In this document: piece after piece, positions 7,583 through 17,009 of the stretch
Position numbering within the stretch: position 1 is the stretch's first letter
Layout of the letters: every line of letters starts with the position of its first letter
NCBI GenBank assembly: GCA_035541895.1
Contig: DATKMK010000017.1
Coordinates: 1 to 45,230 of the forward strand
DNA length: 45,230 nt
Direction: 5' to 3'
Source: DATKMK01 sp035541895
Lineage (GTDB): Bacteria > Desulfobacterota > Binatia > HRBIN30 > JACQVA1
Translations under genes and position numbers: made by a program
The notes under the pieces: generated by a model
Told to the model about the DNA's origin: nothing
The model's database searches: none
Seen by the model: only the letters and a program-made list of their open reading frames with translations

Positions 7583-8605
7583 CTACTCCTTCACCACCGG
7601 CGCCTTCGCTAGCCACGGTTCCAGGTCGCGGAGCGCGGCGGCTTCGTCGGTGGCGACGTGCGCGTCGGTGAAGAGCGACCATTCTTCCGGATACACGATC
7701 GATTCGCCCGGCTTGAGCGTCGTTAGCGGGCTGAGGTTTTCGACTTCGATGAATTCGGCTGACGAATAGACTTCGACGGTTGCGCCACCGTCGGCATATG
7801 ATGCGCCCGGCTCGTGCTTGAAGCGCTTGAGGTAGAGCGCGTCGCCGCGTAAGTACGCGGCCCAGCCTTGCATCGTGTCGACACCGATCTTGCTTTCATC
7901 GCCGCGCCGCCCGGTTGCAGCCGCCGGGGCCGGCGCGACTTTCGATTGATCGATCTGCGCCAAGCCATCGCCGAAGCGATAGCGCGGGTCGGCAAATTTG
8001 GCGTAGCTCCACAAGATCAGACTGCGCGTGTCGAAGAACGCGGTGAGATCGCCGACATCCATCGGCACCAGCGCGCGGCCGCCGGGTCGCATGACGGACA
8101 AACTCCAGGCGGCGTAGCTCAGCGTGTTGTCGCTGATGTTGGTGATCTTCGAGATCACCCGTGCGCGCGGCTGGTGCTCGATCAGCCGCACCTCGATGCT
8201 CTTCTGAATACCGGCGTGCAATTGCGGCGGGCCGCTGACGCGGATCGCTGCCGGCCCCAACTCCTCGACGTAACAGCGTTGATTGTCGGGCTCGTAGGTG
8301 GTCTCGCGTTGCTCGGGCGCGATCCACAGTCGCCAGCCGCCGCGAAACACGAAGCCCGGCTCGCCCGTCTTCCCCAGCTCCGTGTCGCGCAGGTAGAAGA
8401 CGTTTTCGCCGCCGGCAGCGTGGAAGTCGAGAATGCGGGGTCCGATGACGCTCGGGACGACGATTTCGACCAGGCCATTGCTGAGCGTGTAGGTATCGGC
8501 CCAGCCGCGATAGTCGCCGCGCTGCGTTTTCAGCATCGATTCAGCTCCTGCCGTGGCAGCGAATGCGAGCGCCACGGCCGCAATCCGCAGTACCCTGGAT
8601 GACAT
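7583..8605 (-). CDS. Secreted DUF4380-domain protein
   Basis: This 340-residue protein has an N-terminal signal peptide (MSSRVLRIAAVALAFAATAGA, with likely cleavage after AGA). The mature part is a beta-rich domain with segments NGLVEIVVPSVIGPRILDFH, GGWRLWIAPEQRETTYEPDN and TNISDNTLSYAAWSLSVM. These match DUF4380, whose beta-sandwich resembles galactose-mutarotase-like folds; no enzyme activity is established for it. I chose the ATG at 8605 because AAGGA stands 7 bases upstream and the signal peptide then begins normally. A longer frame from 8635 adds a charged decapeptide. It converges on the sugar ABC receptor gene, so a role in sugar handling is possible but unproven. Confidence 0.8.
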   Translation of the reverse strand: MSSRVLRIAAVALAFAATAGAESMLKTQRGDYRGWADTYTLSNGLVEIVVPSVIGPRILDFHAAGGENVFYLRDTELGKTGEPGFVFRGGWRLWIAPEQRETTYEPDNQRCYVEELGPAAIRVSGPPQLHAGIQKSIEVRLIEHQPRARVISKITNISDNTLSYAAWSLSVMRPGGRALVPMDVGDLTAFFDTRSLILWSYAKFADPRYRFGDGLAQIDQSKVAPAPAAATGRRGDESKIGVDTMQGWAAYLRGDALYLKRFKHEPGASYADGGATVEVYSSAEFIEVENLSPLTTLKPGESIVYPEEWSLFTDAHVATDEAAALRDLEPWLAKAPVVKE

Positions 8606-8839
8606 CACCGTGTCCTTATCACGCGGGTTTGACACGCGTACAGCGAACCGCGAGACAGAAGCGGCAATGAGCCGACCGCACCCCGTCGTCCGGCCTCGGG
8701 GTCATTCCCTCGCTGCCGCGGCGCGATCAAGTTGAGCGGTTCGCGGGCGGATTGAAACATCCCCTAGACACAGAACGCTGATCCCTGCAGCAAATCGACG
8801 GGAGCATTCGCCGTCAGTGACAGAGTCTGGGGGGAGCAA

Positions 8840-11086
8840 ATGAAACTACACACGGGCCGCGTCTATTGCGTCCGGTTGTTGATCGCGCTGCTATCGCTCG
8901 CCGGATGTGGTAGCGGCGGTGACAACGCGCCGCCAACGCTCACGCCGGCAGCCCCACCGACGCCGGTTTCGACATCATCCGTCACCCCCGCGTCGAGCGC
9001 GACATTCGTCCCGAGCGCCATGGCATCGAGCACCGTCTCGCCGAGTTTGACGCCGACATTCTCACTGACGCCGAGTCCCAGAATCACACCGTTGCCCTCG
9101 GAGACACCGACTTGGACAGCGACGGTGACGCCGTCCGAGACCTCGACCAGCACGCCCTCGAACACACCAACCTACACGCCTTCCGAAACCCCGACGGCGA
9201 CCCCGACGTGCGCGCCGACCGGCACACCGTATTGCAGCGACGATTGCCAGCCCTGCCCAACCATTCGAGCGGGCTGCTATCACCAGCCCTGCGGCGCGTG
9301 CATCCAGAATCCGGCGAGCTGCCCGGAAGGCCAGATTCGAATCTGCGACTTGCCGTATCTAGGCGGGGCAAGCTGCTGCCTTTGCATGCTGGCGAGCCCG
9401 ACACCGTCGCCGACGCCAACACCCACAACACCGACTTCAACGCCGTCGCCAACTCCGACTGCCTCGCATCCGCCCGCAATCGGTGTCTTCGCCTACGTGA
9501 CCAGCTACGGTGGTGACACGGTGTCGATGATCGACGCGAGTACGAACACGATCGTCGACACGATATGGGTGGGCCGGGCGCCGTTCGGAGTGGCGGTGAG
9601 CGTCGATGCGAAGTCTCTCTATGTCACGCGCCCGCTCGACAACACGCTATCGGTGGTCGACATTGCCAGCCGCACGGTGACCACGAACATTTCCTTGTAC
9701 GGTTGGCCCGCAAGCATGTCGCTCTTCTCCAGCCAGGTGTACGCAGCGAATCGAGTCTCGTCGGGTCTGGTGTCCGTTGTCGACGCCGTGACGAATGCCA
9801 GCCTATCGCCGCTCCGAGTGCACGGGTCACCGACGGACATTGCCGTCGCTCCGGACGGCGCCTCGGCGTACGTGACTAGCTCGGGGGCGAACTGCGTCTC
9901 GGTAATCGATGTGCCGCACGGCACGGTTCCGGAGTCGATTCGCGTCGCGGATCGACCGGGCGCGGTCGCGGTGAGTCCGAACGGCCTGCTGGTGTACGTA
10001 GCAAGCTCCGGCTCCGACACGATCTCGGTCATCGACGTTGCCACCAACACTCTGGTCGGCACCATCGGCGTCGGCCCGCAGCCCACCGGCATCGCTTTCA
10101 CCCCTGATGGTGCAATTGCTCTCGTCGCTAACGGGGGAAGCGGCAGCGTCTCGGTAGTTGACGTGACCGAGGGCACAACGATCGCCACAGTTCCGGTCGA
10201 GGATCAACCAATGAGCGTGGCGATCACACCCGACGGGACCTTGGCGTATGTAACAAACGAGGCCTCCGATAGCGTCTCGGTCATCGACACGATCCGCTAC
10301 GCGGTGACGGCAACCATACCCGTGGCGAACGCCCCGGCCGGCATCGCGATCGCGGACTGGCGCGTACCAACGCCGTGCGCGGGGAATCAGCCATGCACAG
10401 CGACCCCGACGCAGACCCGACGCGCCACGCGGACACCAACCTTCACGCGCACGTCGACCAGCACGCCGACCTTCTGTACGGGCGGAATCCCGTGCACTCC
10501 GCAACCGACGCTGACGGTTACCGCCACGGCGACGCCCCCGGCAGCCCCGACGCCGTGTCCAGCCGACGAGTTTGAAGCATGCCGGCAGTTGGACAACTCG
10601 CCCCCCTGCGATGTCCCGATATGGTGTCAGTGCGAGCCCTGTCCGCCGTGCCCGCCGAACTATGTCCGAGACTGTCCGGCGTCCGGCTCGTGTCTTTGTC
10701 ACTGTTCGTTGGCAACTCCCTCGCCGACCGGCAGTCCGACGCCGACGCCAACGTCGTGTACCGGACAGCCTCCCATCGTCGATCCGGTGATGCCCACCAC
10801 CGCTGAGCTGGAGCAGACGATCACCGGCTGCGGTCGATTCGGCGGAGAGAAGCGGGTCGAAGTCTACGGCGGAGTCGGCGGCCGCGTGACGGCGGAAGCG
10901 GGGTCCTGCGGCGGTTGCCAATTCCCGCAGACTTGCTTTCAGGCCACGGTGACGCTCGCGCCCGGTCAGACCCACCAGATTGTGGTGTGCCAGGATCCCG
11001 GGCTGAACTGTGGTCCGCTGCCGGATCCGCTATGCGTCAGCGTCGATCGCAACGGTGCGCCGCTGACGATCCAGACGCGGCGCTGA
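8840..11086 (+). CDS. YVTN beta-propeller lipoprotein with Thr/Pro-rich linkers and Cys-rich modules
   Basis: This 748-residue surface or periplasmic lipoprotein has a signal ending L-A-G-C23. Region 30-125 is Thr/Pro/Ser-rich. Region 126-185 is a Cys-rich module with about 13 Cys (DDCQPCPTIRAGCYHQPCG, then GGASCCLC). A second Thr/Pro linker follows at 186-212. About 213-505 holds seven YVTN/NHL-type repeats with the pattern D-T-V-S-V-I-D, T-N-T-I, and P-x-G-I-A/V-x-P-D-G, which predict a seven-bladed propeller. After it come another Thr/Pro linker, a second Cys-rich module (CEPCPPCPPNYVRDCP, CLCHC) and a C-terminal beta domain with further Cys pairs. Start ATG at 8840 has a GGGGGGAG ribosome-binding site 3 bases upstream. 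Propellers of this type mediate protein or ligand binding. No catalytic motif is seen. Confidence 0.85.
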   Translation: MKLHTGRVYCVRLLIALLSLAGCGSGGDNAPPTLTPAAPPTPVSTSSVTPASSATFVPSAMASSTVSPSLTPTFSLTPSPRITPLPSETPTWTATVTPSETSTSTPSNTPTYTPSETPTATPTCAPTGTPYCSDDCQPCPTIRAGCYHQPCGACIQNPASCPEGQIRICDLPYLGGASCCLCMLASPTPSPTPTPTTPTSTPSPTPTASHPPAIGVFAYVTSYGGDTVSMIDASTNTIVDTIWVGRAPFGVAVSVDAKSLYVTRPLDNTLSVVDIASRTVTTNISLYGWPASMSLFSSQVYAANRVSSGLVSVVDAVTNASLSPLRVHGSPTDIAVAPDGASAYVTSSGANCVSVIDVPHGTVPESIRVADRPGAVAVSPNGLLVYVASSGSDTISVIDVATNTLVGTIGVGPQPTGIAFTPDGAIALVANGGSGSVSVVDVTEGTTIATVPVEDQPMSVAITPDGTLAYVTNEASDSVSVIDTIRYAVTATIPVANAPAGIAIADWRVPTPCAGNQPCTATPTQTRRATRTPTFTRTSTSTPTFCTGGIPCTPQPTLTVTATATPPAAPTPCPADEFEACRQLDNSPPCDVPIWCQCEPCPPCPPNYVRDCPASGSCLCHCSLATPSPTGSPTPTPTSCTGQPPIVDPVMPTTAELEQTITGCGRFGGEKRVEVYGGVGGRVTAEAGSCGGCQFPQTCFQATVTLAPGQTHQIVVCQDPGLNCGPLPDPLCVSVDRNGAPLTIQTRR

Positions 11087-11193
11087 ATCTGCAGAGCCCA
11101 GAGGCCGTCGCTCGCGTTGAGCAGCCCACCATTGGTGGCGCAACCCGCGCGCGGCGAGAACCAGCGCGCGCGTCACACAGCAGGTACGCTCGG

Positions 11194-11214
11194 GTCCGCG
11201 CTCTACGCGCGGAC
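11194..11214 (+). terminator. Strong hairpin after the propeller gene
   Basis: GTCCGCGC (11194-11201) and GCGCGGAC (11207-11214) form a perfect 8-bp stem around a 5-base loop, about 110 bp after the propeller stop and 65 bp before the giant UvrA start. There is no T-run after it. It separates two unrelated same-strand genes, so a terminator or a leader structure for the next gene are both possible. Confidence 0.42.
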
Positions 11215-11278
11215 GGAATAACGCCGCCCCGCTATTTCGTCCCGCCGCATTTCGGCTATAGTTTGGCATTTCGGTCCA

Positions 11279-14200
11279 ATGCCAAACGACGCGATCACTA
11301 TCGTCGGCGCGCGCCAGAACAATCTCAAGGGGATCGACGTTGAGATCCCGCTCGGCGCGCTGACCGTCATCACCGGCGTGTCTGGCTCTGGCAAGTCGAG
11401 CCTCGCCTTCGACGTGCTTTACGCCGAAGGACAGCGGCGCTACGTCGAGAGCTTTTCGGCCTACACCCGCCAGTTCCTCGATCGCATGGACAAGCCCCAG
11501 GTCGAGCGCATCGACGGCGTGTTGCCGGCAATCGCCATCGCGCAAGGCAACACGGTCAAGACCTCGCGTTCGACCGTGGCGACGATGACCGAGCTGCACG
11601 ATCATCTCAAGCTGCTGTTCGCCAAGATCGGCGTCTTGCATTGCCGGCAATGCGGCCACATCGTCGGCCGCGACTCGGCTGAATCGGTCGCGACGCGCCT
11701 GCTGCACCACCCTGAAGGTACCCGCGCGTTGATCACCTTTGCGCTGCCGCTGCCGGAGAACTTGCCGTGGGAAGAGGCGCGAACCGGCTTGATTCGCTCG
11801 GGCTTTCGTCGCGTGCTGAGCGGGAGCGAGGTGATGGAGGTCGAGTCGCTCGACGCCGCGCCAGGTGCGACCGTGGTGGTGGTCGCCGATCGCGTCATCG
11901 TGCGCGCGGACCAAAAGCCGCGGCTGGTCGACTCGATCGAACAGGCGTTCCGCTTCGGCAAGGGGAACGTGACGCTCATGTTTCCCGACGACGGCATGCG
12001 TGCCGAGCCGTTCGTCGATCGCCTCGAATGCCCGCGCTGCCATCTCGCATACCGCGAAGCCACTTCGAACCTCTTCTCGTTCAACAGTCCGCTCGGCGCC
12101 TGCGACACCTGCCGCGGCTTCGGGCGCATCATCGACATCGATCTCGATCTGGTGATCCCCGATCCGCGCAAGACGCTTGCCGACGGCGCCATCAAGCCGT
12201 GGAGCACGCCGGCAACCGAGTGGGAGCGCGGCGAGCTGATGGCGGTATGCCGCCGCCGCAAGATTCCGACCGACGTCCCGTTCGAGAAGCTCACCGACGT
12301 ACAGCGGGCGATCATCATTGACGGCGAGGACAAGTCGGTCGGCCGCAAGCGCTTCCACGGCATCCGCGGATGGTTCCGCTGGCTCGAAGGCCGCACCTAT
12401 CGCATGCACGTGCGCGTCTTCCTCGCTCGCTACCGCAGCTATCGTTTGTGTCCCGCCTGCCAGGGTGGGCGGCTCAAGCCCGACGCCCTGCTTTTCCGCA
12501 TCAACGGCAAGAGCATGCCCGAGGTGAATCAACTCAACGTCGCGCAGGCCGCCGCGTTCTTCGCTGCGTTGCAACTGAGCGAGACCGAGGAAGAGATCGC
12601 GCACCTCATCCTCGCTGAGATTCGCAATCGCTTGCGCTATCTGCTGGACGTCGGACTCGACTATCTCACTCTCGATCGCCAGTCGCGCACGCTGTCGGGC
12701 GGCGAGTTGGCGCGCGTCGACCTCACCACCGCGGTCGGCTCTTCGCTTGTGAATACGCTGTACGTGTTGGACGAGCCGTCGGTCGGATTGCATCCGCGCG
12801 ACAGCCAGCGGCTTGTGCGCATTCTGCACGCGCTGCGCGCCCAGGAGAACACGGTGGTCGTTGTCGAGCACGAGGCGGAAATCATCCGCGAGGCCGATCA
12901 CATCATCGACCTGGGTCCGAGTGCCGGCGAGCGCGGCGGTCAGGTGGTCTTTGCCGGCAGCTACCCCGCGTTGCTCGCGCGCCGTGATTCGCTGACCGGA
13001 CAGTATCTCGCCGGCACCAAGCGCATCGCCGTCCCCGCGAGGCGCCGCGCGCCCATCGCCGGGCTCGCGGTGCGCATCCGCGGCGCGCGGGCGAACAATC
13101 TGCGCAACGTCGACGTGCGTATCCCGCTGTCGCGGTTCGTCTGCGTCACCGGCGTGTCCGGTTCGGGCAAATCGACGTTGATCGAGGACGTGCTGTATCG
13201 CGGCCTCAAGAAGCGACTCGGGCAATTCGTCGGCGTGCCGGGCGAGCACGACGACATCGAAGGCGCCGACAAGATCGCCGAGGTCGTGTTGGTCGATCAG
13301 TCGCCGCTCGGCACCACGCCGCGCGCCAATCCGGTGACCTACATCAAGGCGTTCGATCCGATCCGAGCGCTGTTCGCGCGGAGCCCGACGGCGCGGCTCC
13401 GCGGGCTGGCGGCGAATGCGTTTTCGTTCAACGTGGCCGGCGGTCGCTGCGATGTCTGCGATGGCGAGGGCTTCGAAAAAATCGAGATGCAATTTCTCTC
13501 CGACGTGTACGTCACCTGCCCGGGATGTGACGGCGCCCGATTCAAACGCGAGGTGCTCGAAGTCGAATACCGCGGCAAGAGCATTCGCGATGTCCTCGAC
13601 CTCACCGTGCATGAGGCGCTCGACTTCTTCCGCAACGAACCCGAGATCACCCGGCGGCTGCAGCCGCTGGTCGACGTCGGTCTCGACTACCTGCGTCTGG
13701 GCCAGCCGCTGACGACGCTGTCGGGCGGCGAGTCGCAACGCCTGAAGCTGGCGGCGGCGATGGCGCGCGACGTCAAGGCGCATAGCTTGTTTCTGTTCGA
13801 CGAGCCCAGCATCGGGTTGCACTTCGCCGACGTGGAGAAGTTGCTTGCCGCGTTGCAACGGTTGGTCGAGCGCGGCCACTCACTGGTGGTGATCGAGCAC
13901 AACATCGACATCATCAAGGCGGCGGACCACGTCATCGACCTCGGCCCCGAAGGTGGACCCGGCGGCGGTCAGGTCTTGGCCACCGGAATTCCGGAACAGG
14001 TCGCTGCGGTCGACGCTTCCCACACGGGCCGCTATCTGCGCGAGGCGTTGCAGCGGCCGGCGCACGTATTCGAACCGACGCTGCCCACGCGCTACATCCG
14101 CGCACACGACGGGCGCGGCGTCATGCGCATCGTCGGCGCCAACGAGCACAACCTGCGCAATCTCACGCTCGAACTGCCCCGCGATCGCTTCATCGTGCTC

Positions 14201-16918
14201 ACCGGGTTGAGCGGGTCCGGGAAGTCGACCGTCGCATTCGACATCCTCTACGCCGAAGGCCAACGCCGTTACCTCGACAGCTTGTCGGCGTACGCGCGCC
14301 AATTCGTGAAGGTGATGGCGCGTCCCGCCGTCGATCTGCTGTCGGGCATTCCGCCGACCGTCGCGATCGAACAGCGACTGAGCCGCGGCAGCAAGAAGTC
14401 GACGGTCGCGACGATTACCGAGATCTATCACTACCTGCGGCTGCTGTACGCCAAGATCGGCGTGCAGCATTGCACGCAGTGCGATCGGCCGATCAGCGCG
14501 CAGACGCAACAACAGATCGTCGAACGCATTCGTCGCGACCTGCGCGGCGAAACCGTTACGCTGCTCGCGCCGGCGGTGCGCGGGCGCAAGGGGCACTACG
14601 CCGAACTGTTTCGCGCCATGCGCAAGCTCGGCTTCCGCCACGCCCGCATCGACGGCAAACTGGTGCCGCTGCAGCCGATCCCGACGATCGCGCGTTACCG
14701 CGCGCACGACATCGACATCGTCGTCGGCGAGATCGAGCTGACGCGCGCCGGTGGGGCGCATCTGCCCGAGTTGGTCGGGACCTCGTTGCGTCTCGGTAGC
14801 GGCGCGTTGATCGTGACGCGCAAAGTGTCGTCGACCCCGCGCAAGTCACCGGCACGAGTCGCGCCCGACGAGCGCATGTTCAGCGAGCGGCTGTACTGTG
14901 CCGAATGCGGGATCGGGTACGAGGCGCTCGACCCCCGACTGTTTTCGTTCAATTCGCCGCAGGGAGCGTGTCCCGATTGCGACGGCGTGGGGTCGGTGCC
15001 GCGTTTCGAGCCGGAGCTGATCGTCGGCGAGCCCAACCGGCCGCTTGGCGATGCGCTGGCCGAAGCCTTCGAGCCGTTCGGTGCGCCCGGGCGCCGCGTG
15101 GTGAAGGACGCCGCGGCGCGCTATCGCATCAACCTCGATCGGCCGTTTGCCCGACTGACGAAGCGGCAACAAGACGGGTTGCTGACCGGCGAGCGTGGGC
15201 TCGTCTCGTTTCTCAACGGGTTGCTCGATGATGAAGACGCGAACGGTGCACTGCTCGCACCGTTCATGAACGACCATCCGTGTCCGACCTGCCACGGCCG
15301 CCGTCTCGTGCCGCGTGCGCAGGCGGTGCGCATCGACGGGCAAGCGATCTGGGAGGTGACGGCGCAGTCGGTCGCGGCGGCGCATCGCGAGTGGATGGGT
15401 CGCAGCTTCAGCGGTCGCGATGCGGCAGTCGCCGCGAACATCGTGAAGGAGATCGTGCCGCGGTTGGCGTTTCTCGAACAAGTCGGCTTGTCGTATCTGA
15501 CGCTCGATCGCCGTGCGGATACGCTCTCCGGCGGCGAAGCGCAGCGCATTCGGCTCGCCGCCCAACTCGGGTCGAATCTGCGCGGCGTCTGCTACATCCT
15601 CGACGAACCCACCATCGGCCTGCACCCGCGCGACAATGCGATGCTGCTCGATACGCTCGTGGAGTTGAAACAGCACGGCAACACGGTGCTCGTCGTCGAG
15701 CACGATGAAGCCACGATTGCGGCGGCCGACCTGGTCGTCGATCTCGGCCCTGGCGGCGGCACGCATGGCGGCGAAGTCGTGGCGATGGGAGCGCCGGAGA
15801 CCCTGCGGACCCATCCCGCCTCGATCACCGGCCGCTATCTGCATCAGCATCGACCCCGACTTGGACCGATCCGCGATCTCGAAGGTCGGCCGCGCCTCAC
15901 CGTGATCGGCGCGCGCGAGCATAACCTGAAGGACATTACGATCGAGATTCCCACCGGCGCGTGGACGTGCGTGACCGGCGTCTCGGGTTCGGGCAAATCG
16001 ACGTTGGTGCGCGACGTCTTGTTCGCCGGACTGCGGCGCGCGCTCGGTGTGCCGAGCGGACGCGTCGGTGCCCACGACGGCATCCGCGGCCGCGAGCACG
16101 TGCAGCGCGTGGTTGAGGTCGACCAGACGCCGATCGGCCGCACGCCGCGCTCGATTCCGGCGTCGTATGTCGGCTTCTTCGACGACATTCGGAAATTGTT
16201 CGCGATGACCTCCGAAGCGCGGGTGCGCGGTTACACCGCCGGACGGTTTTCGTTCAACATCAAGGGCGGGCGCTGTGAGGCGTGCGCCGGCCAAGGCAAG
16301 ATCAAGATGGCGATGAGCTTCCTGCCCGATCTGTACGTCGAGTGCGAAACCTGCAGCGGCCGGCGCTACACTGACGAGACGCTCGCCGTAACGTACAACG
16401 GGCGCAGCATCGCCGATGTGCTGGCGATGACGATCGAGGAGGCGGTGGCTTTCTTCTCGGGGCTCAGTCACATCGCGGCGCCGCTGCAACTCCTCAACGA
16501 CATCGGACTCGGCTACCTGACGCTCGGGCAGGGCAGCAATACGCTTTCGGGCGGCGAGGCGCAGCGCATCAAGCTCGCCTACGAACTCGGGAAGGAATCG
16601 CGCAACGCGACGTTGTATGTCCTCGACGAACCGACCACCGGCCTGCACTTCGCCGACATCGACCGCCTCATCGAGGTCGTGCACCGTCTCGTCGATCGCG
16701 GCAACACGGTGGTGACGATCGAGCACAACCTCGACATCATCAAGGAAGCCGACTGGATCATCGATCTCGGGCCGGAAGGCGGCGACGCCGGCGGCGACGT
16801 GGTGGCCATGGGTCCTCCCGACCGGATCATTGCGAACGCTGCGCGTTCGCACACCGCGCGCTTTCTGCGCGAGTTCTTGAACGGCGGTGCGCCGCTGGTC
16901 GCGCGCGCACCCTCGTAG
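11279..16918 (+). CDS. Tandem UvrA-UvrA fusion (double-length excinuclease ABC subunit A)
   Basis: The 1879-residue protein is two complete UvrA copies in one chain, with a junction near residues 935-955. UvrA normally dimerises, scans DNA for bulky lesions and loads UvrB; here the dimer is covalent. There are four ABC P-loops: GVSGSGKSS (Lys39), GVSGSGKST (about 625), GLSGSGKST (about 976, Lys982) and GVSGSGKST (about 1567). All four zinc modules are intact, for example CPRCH with CDTCRGFG, CDVCDGEG with CPGCDGARF, CAECG with CPDCDGVG, and CEACAGQG with CETCSGRR. Signatures are LSGGELARV, LSGGESQRL, LSGGEAQRI and LSGGEAQRI, so only the first is degenerate. A TATAGT at 11257-11262 could be the -10 box. 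A normal-length UvrA is encoded 11 kb downstream, so this is a second, specialised UvrA. Confidence 0.95.
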   Translation: MPNDAITIVGARQNNLKGIDVEIPLGALTVITGVSGSGKSSLAFDVLYAEGQRRYVESFSAYTRQFLDRMDKPQVERIDGVLPAIAIAQGNTVKTSRSTVATMTELHDHLKLLFAKIGVLHCRQCGHIVGRDSAESVATRLLHHPEGTRALITFALPLPENLPWEEARTGLIRSGFRRVLSGSEVMEVESLDAAPGATVVVVADRVIVRADQKPRLVDSIEQAFRFGKGNVTLMFPDDGMRAEPFVDRLECPRCHLAYREATSNLFSFNSPLGACDTCRGFGRIIDIDLDLVIPDPRKTLADGAIKPWSTPATEWERGELMAVCRRRKIPTDVPFEKLTDVQRAIIIDGEDKSVGRKRFHGIRGWFRWLEGRTYRMHVRVFLARYRSYRLCPACQGGRLKPDALLFRINGKSMPEVNQLNVAQAAAFFAALQLSETEEEIAHLILAEIRNRLRYLLDVGLDYLTLDRQSRTLSGGELARVDLTTAVGSSLVNTLYVLDEPSVGLHPRDSQRLVRILHALRAQENTVVVVEHEAEIIREADHIIDLGPSAGERGGQVVFAGSYPALLARRDSLTGQYLAGTKRIAVPARRRAPIAGLAVRIRGARANNLRNVDVRIPLSRFVCVTGVSGSGKSTLIEDVLYRGLKKRLGQFVGVPGEHDDIEGADKIAEVVLVDQSPLGTTPRANPVTYIKAFDPIRALFARSPTARLRGLAANAFSFNVAGGRCDVCDGEGFEKIEMQFLSDVYVTCPGCDGARFKREVLEVEYRGKSIRDVLDLTVHEALDFFRNEPEITRRLQPLVDVGLDYLRLGQPLTTLSGGESQRLKLAAAMARDVKAHSLFLFDEPSIGLHFADVEKLLAALQRLVERGHSLVVIEHNIDIIKAADHVIDLGPEGGPGGGQVLATGIPEQVAAVDASHTGRYLREALQRPAHVFEPTLPTRYIRAHDGRGVMRIVGANEHNLRNLTLELPRDRFIVLTGLSGSGKSTVAFDILYAEGQRRYLDSLSAYARQFVKVMARPAVDLLSGIPPTVAIEQRLSRGSKKSTVATITEIYHYLRLLYAKIGVQHCTQCDRPISAQTQQQIVERIRRDLRGETVTLLAPAVRGRKGHYAELFRAMRKLGFRHARIDGKLVPLQPIPTIARYRAHDIDIVVGEIELTRAGGAHLPELVGTSLRLGSGALIVTRKVSSTPRKSPARVAPDERMFSERLYCAECGIGYEALDPRLFSFNSPQGACPDCDGVGSVPRFEPELIVGEPNRPLGDALAEAFEPFGAPGRRVVKDAAARYRINLDRPFARLTKRQQDGLLTGERGLVSFLNGLLDDEDANGALLAPFMNDHPCPTCHGRRLVPRAQAVRIDGQAIWEVTAQSVAAAHREWMGRSFSGRDAAVAANIVKEIVPRLAFLEQVGLSYLTLDRRADTLSGGEAQRIRLAAQLGSNLRGVCYILDEPTIGLHPRDNAMLLDTLVELKQHGNTVLVVEHDEATIAAADLVVDLGPGGGTHGGEVVAMGAPETLRTHPASITGRYLHQHRPRLGPIRDLEGRPRLTVIGAREHNLKDITIEIPTGAWTCVTGVSGSGKSTLVRDVLFAGLRRALGVPSGRVGAHDGIRGREHVQRVVEVDQTPIGRTPRSIPASYVGFFDDIRKLFAMTSEARVRGYTAGRFSFNIKGGRCEACAGQGKIKMAMSFLPDLYVECETCSGRRYTDETLAVTYNGRSIADVLAMTIEEAVAFFSGLSHIAAPLQLLNDIGLGYLTLGQGSNTLSGGEAQRIKLAYELGKESRNATLYVLDEPTTGLHFADIDRLIEVVHRLVDRGNTVVTIEHNLDIIKEADWIIDLGPEGGDAGGDVVAMGPPDRIIANAARSHTARFLREFLNGGAPLVARAPS

Positions 16919-16919
16919 C

Positions 16920-16965
16920 CAAAAAAATCGGCAGGCGCTGAGCGGCAGGCACAGAGTTCTGCCGC
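16920..16965 (-). terminator. Putative terminator of the dodecin operon
   Basis: Read on the minus strand, a 7-bp stem (GCGGCAG at 16942-16948 with CTGCCGC at 16959-16965) is followed about 14 bases later by a run of seven T (16921-16927 on the plus strand as A). It lies between the convergent UvrA fusion and the dodecin genes. The long gap from stem to T-run makes it a weak intrinsic terminator. Confidence 0.38.
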
Positions 16966-17009
16966 CGCCGAAGAGGCCAAGTGAGAACCGCGCCGCGCAG
17001 TCGCTGGGT

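Noticed and set aside
11030..13879. 949-codon open frame on the minus strand opposite the UvrA fusion
   Set aside because: Rich in Arg/Ala/Asp/His without any domain; it mirrors the high-GC codon pattern of the real gene, and the same happens opposite Mfd (19835-21853), GDH and both UvrA genes.
14846..16852. 668-codon minus-strand frame opposite the second UvrA half
   Set aside because: Composition typical of a shadow frame; the plus-strand protein has all UvrA motifs intact.
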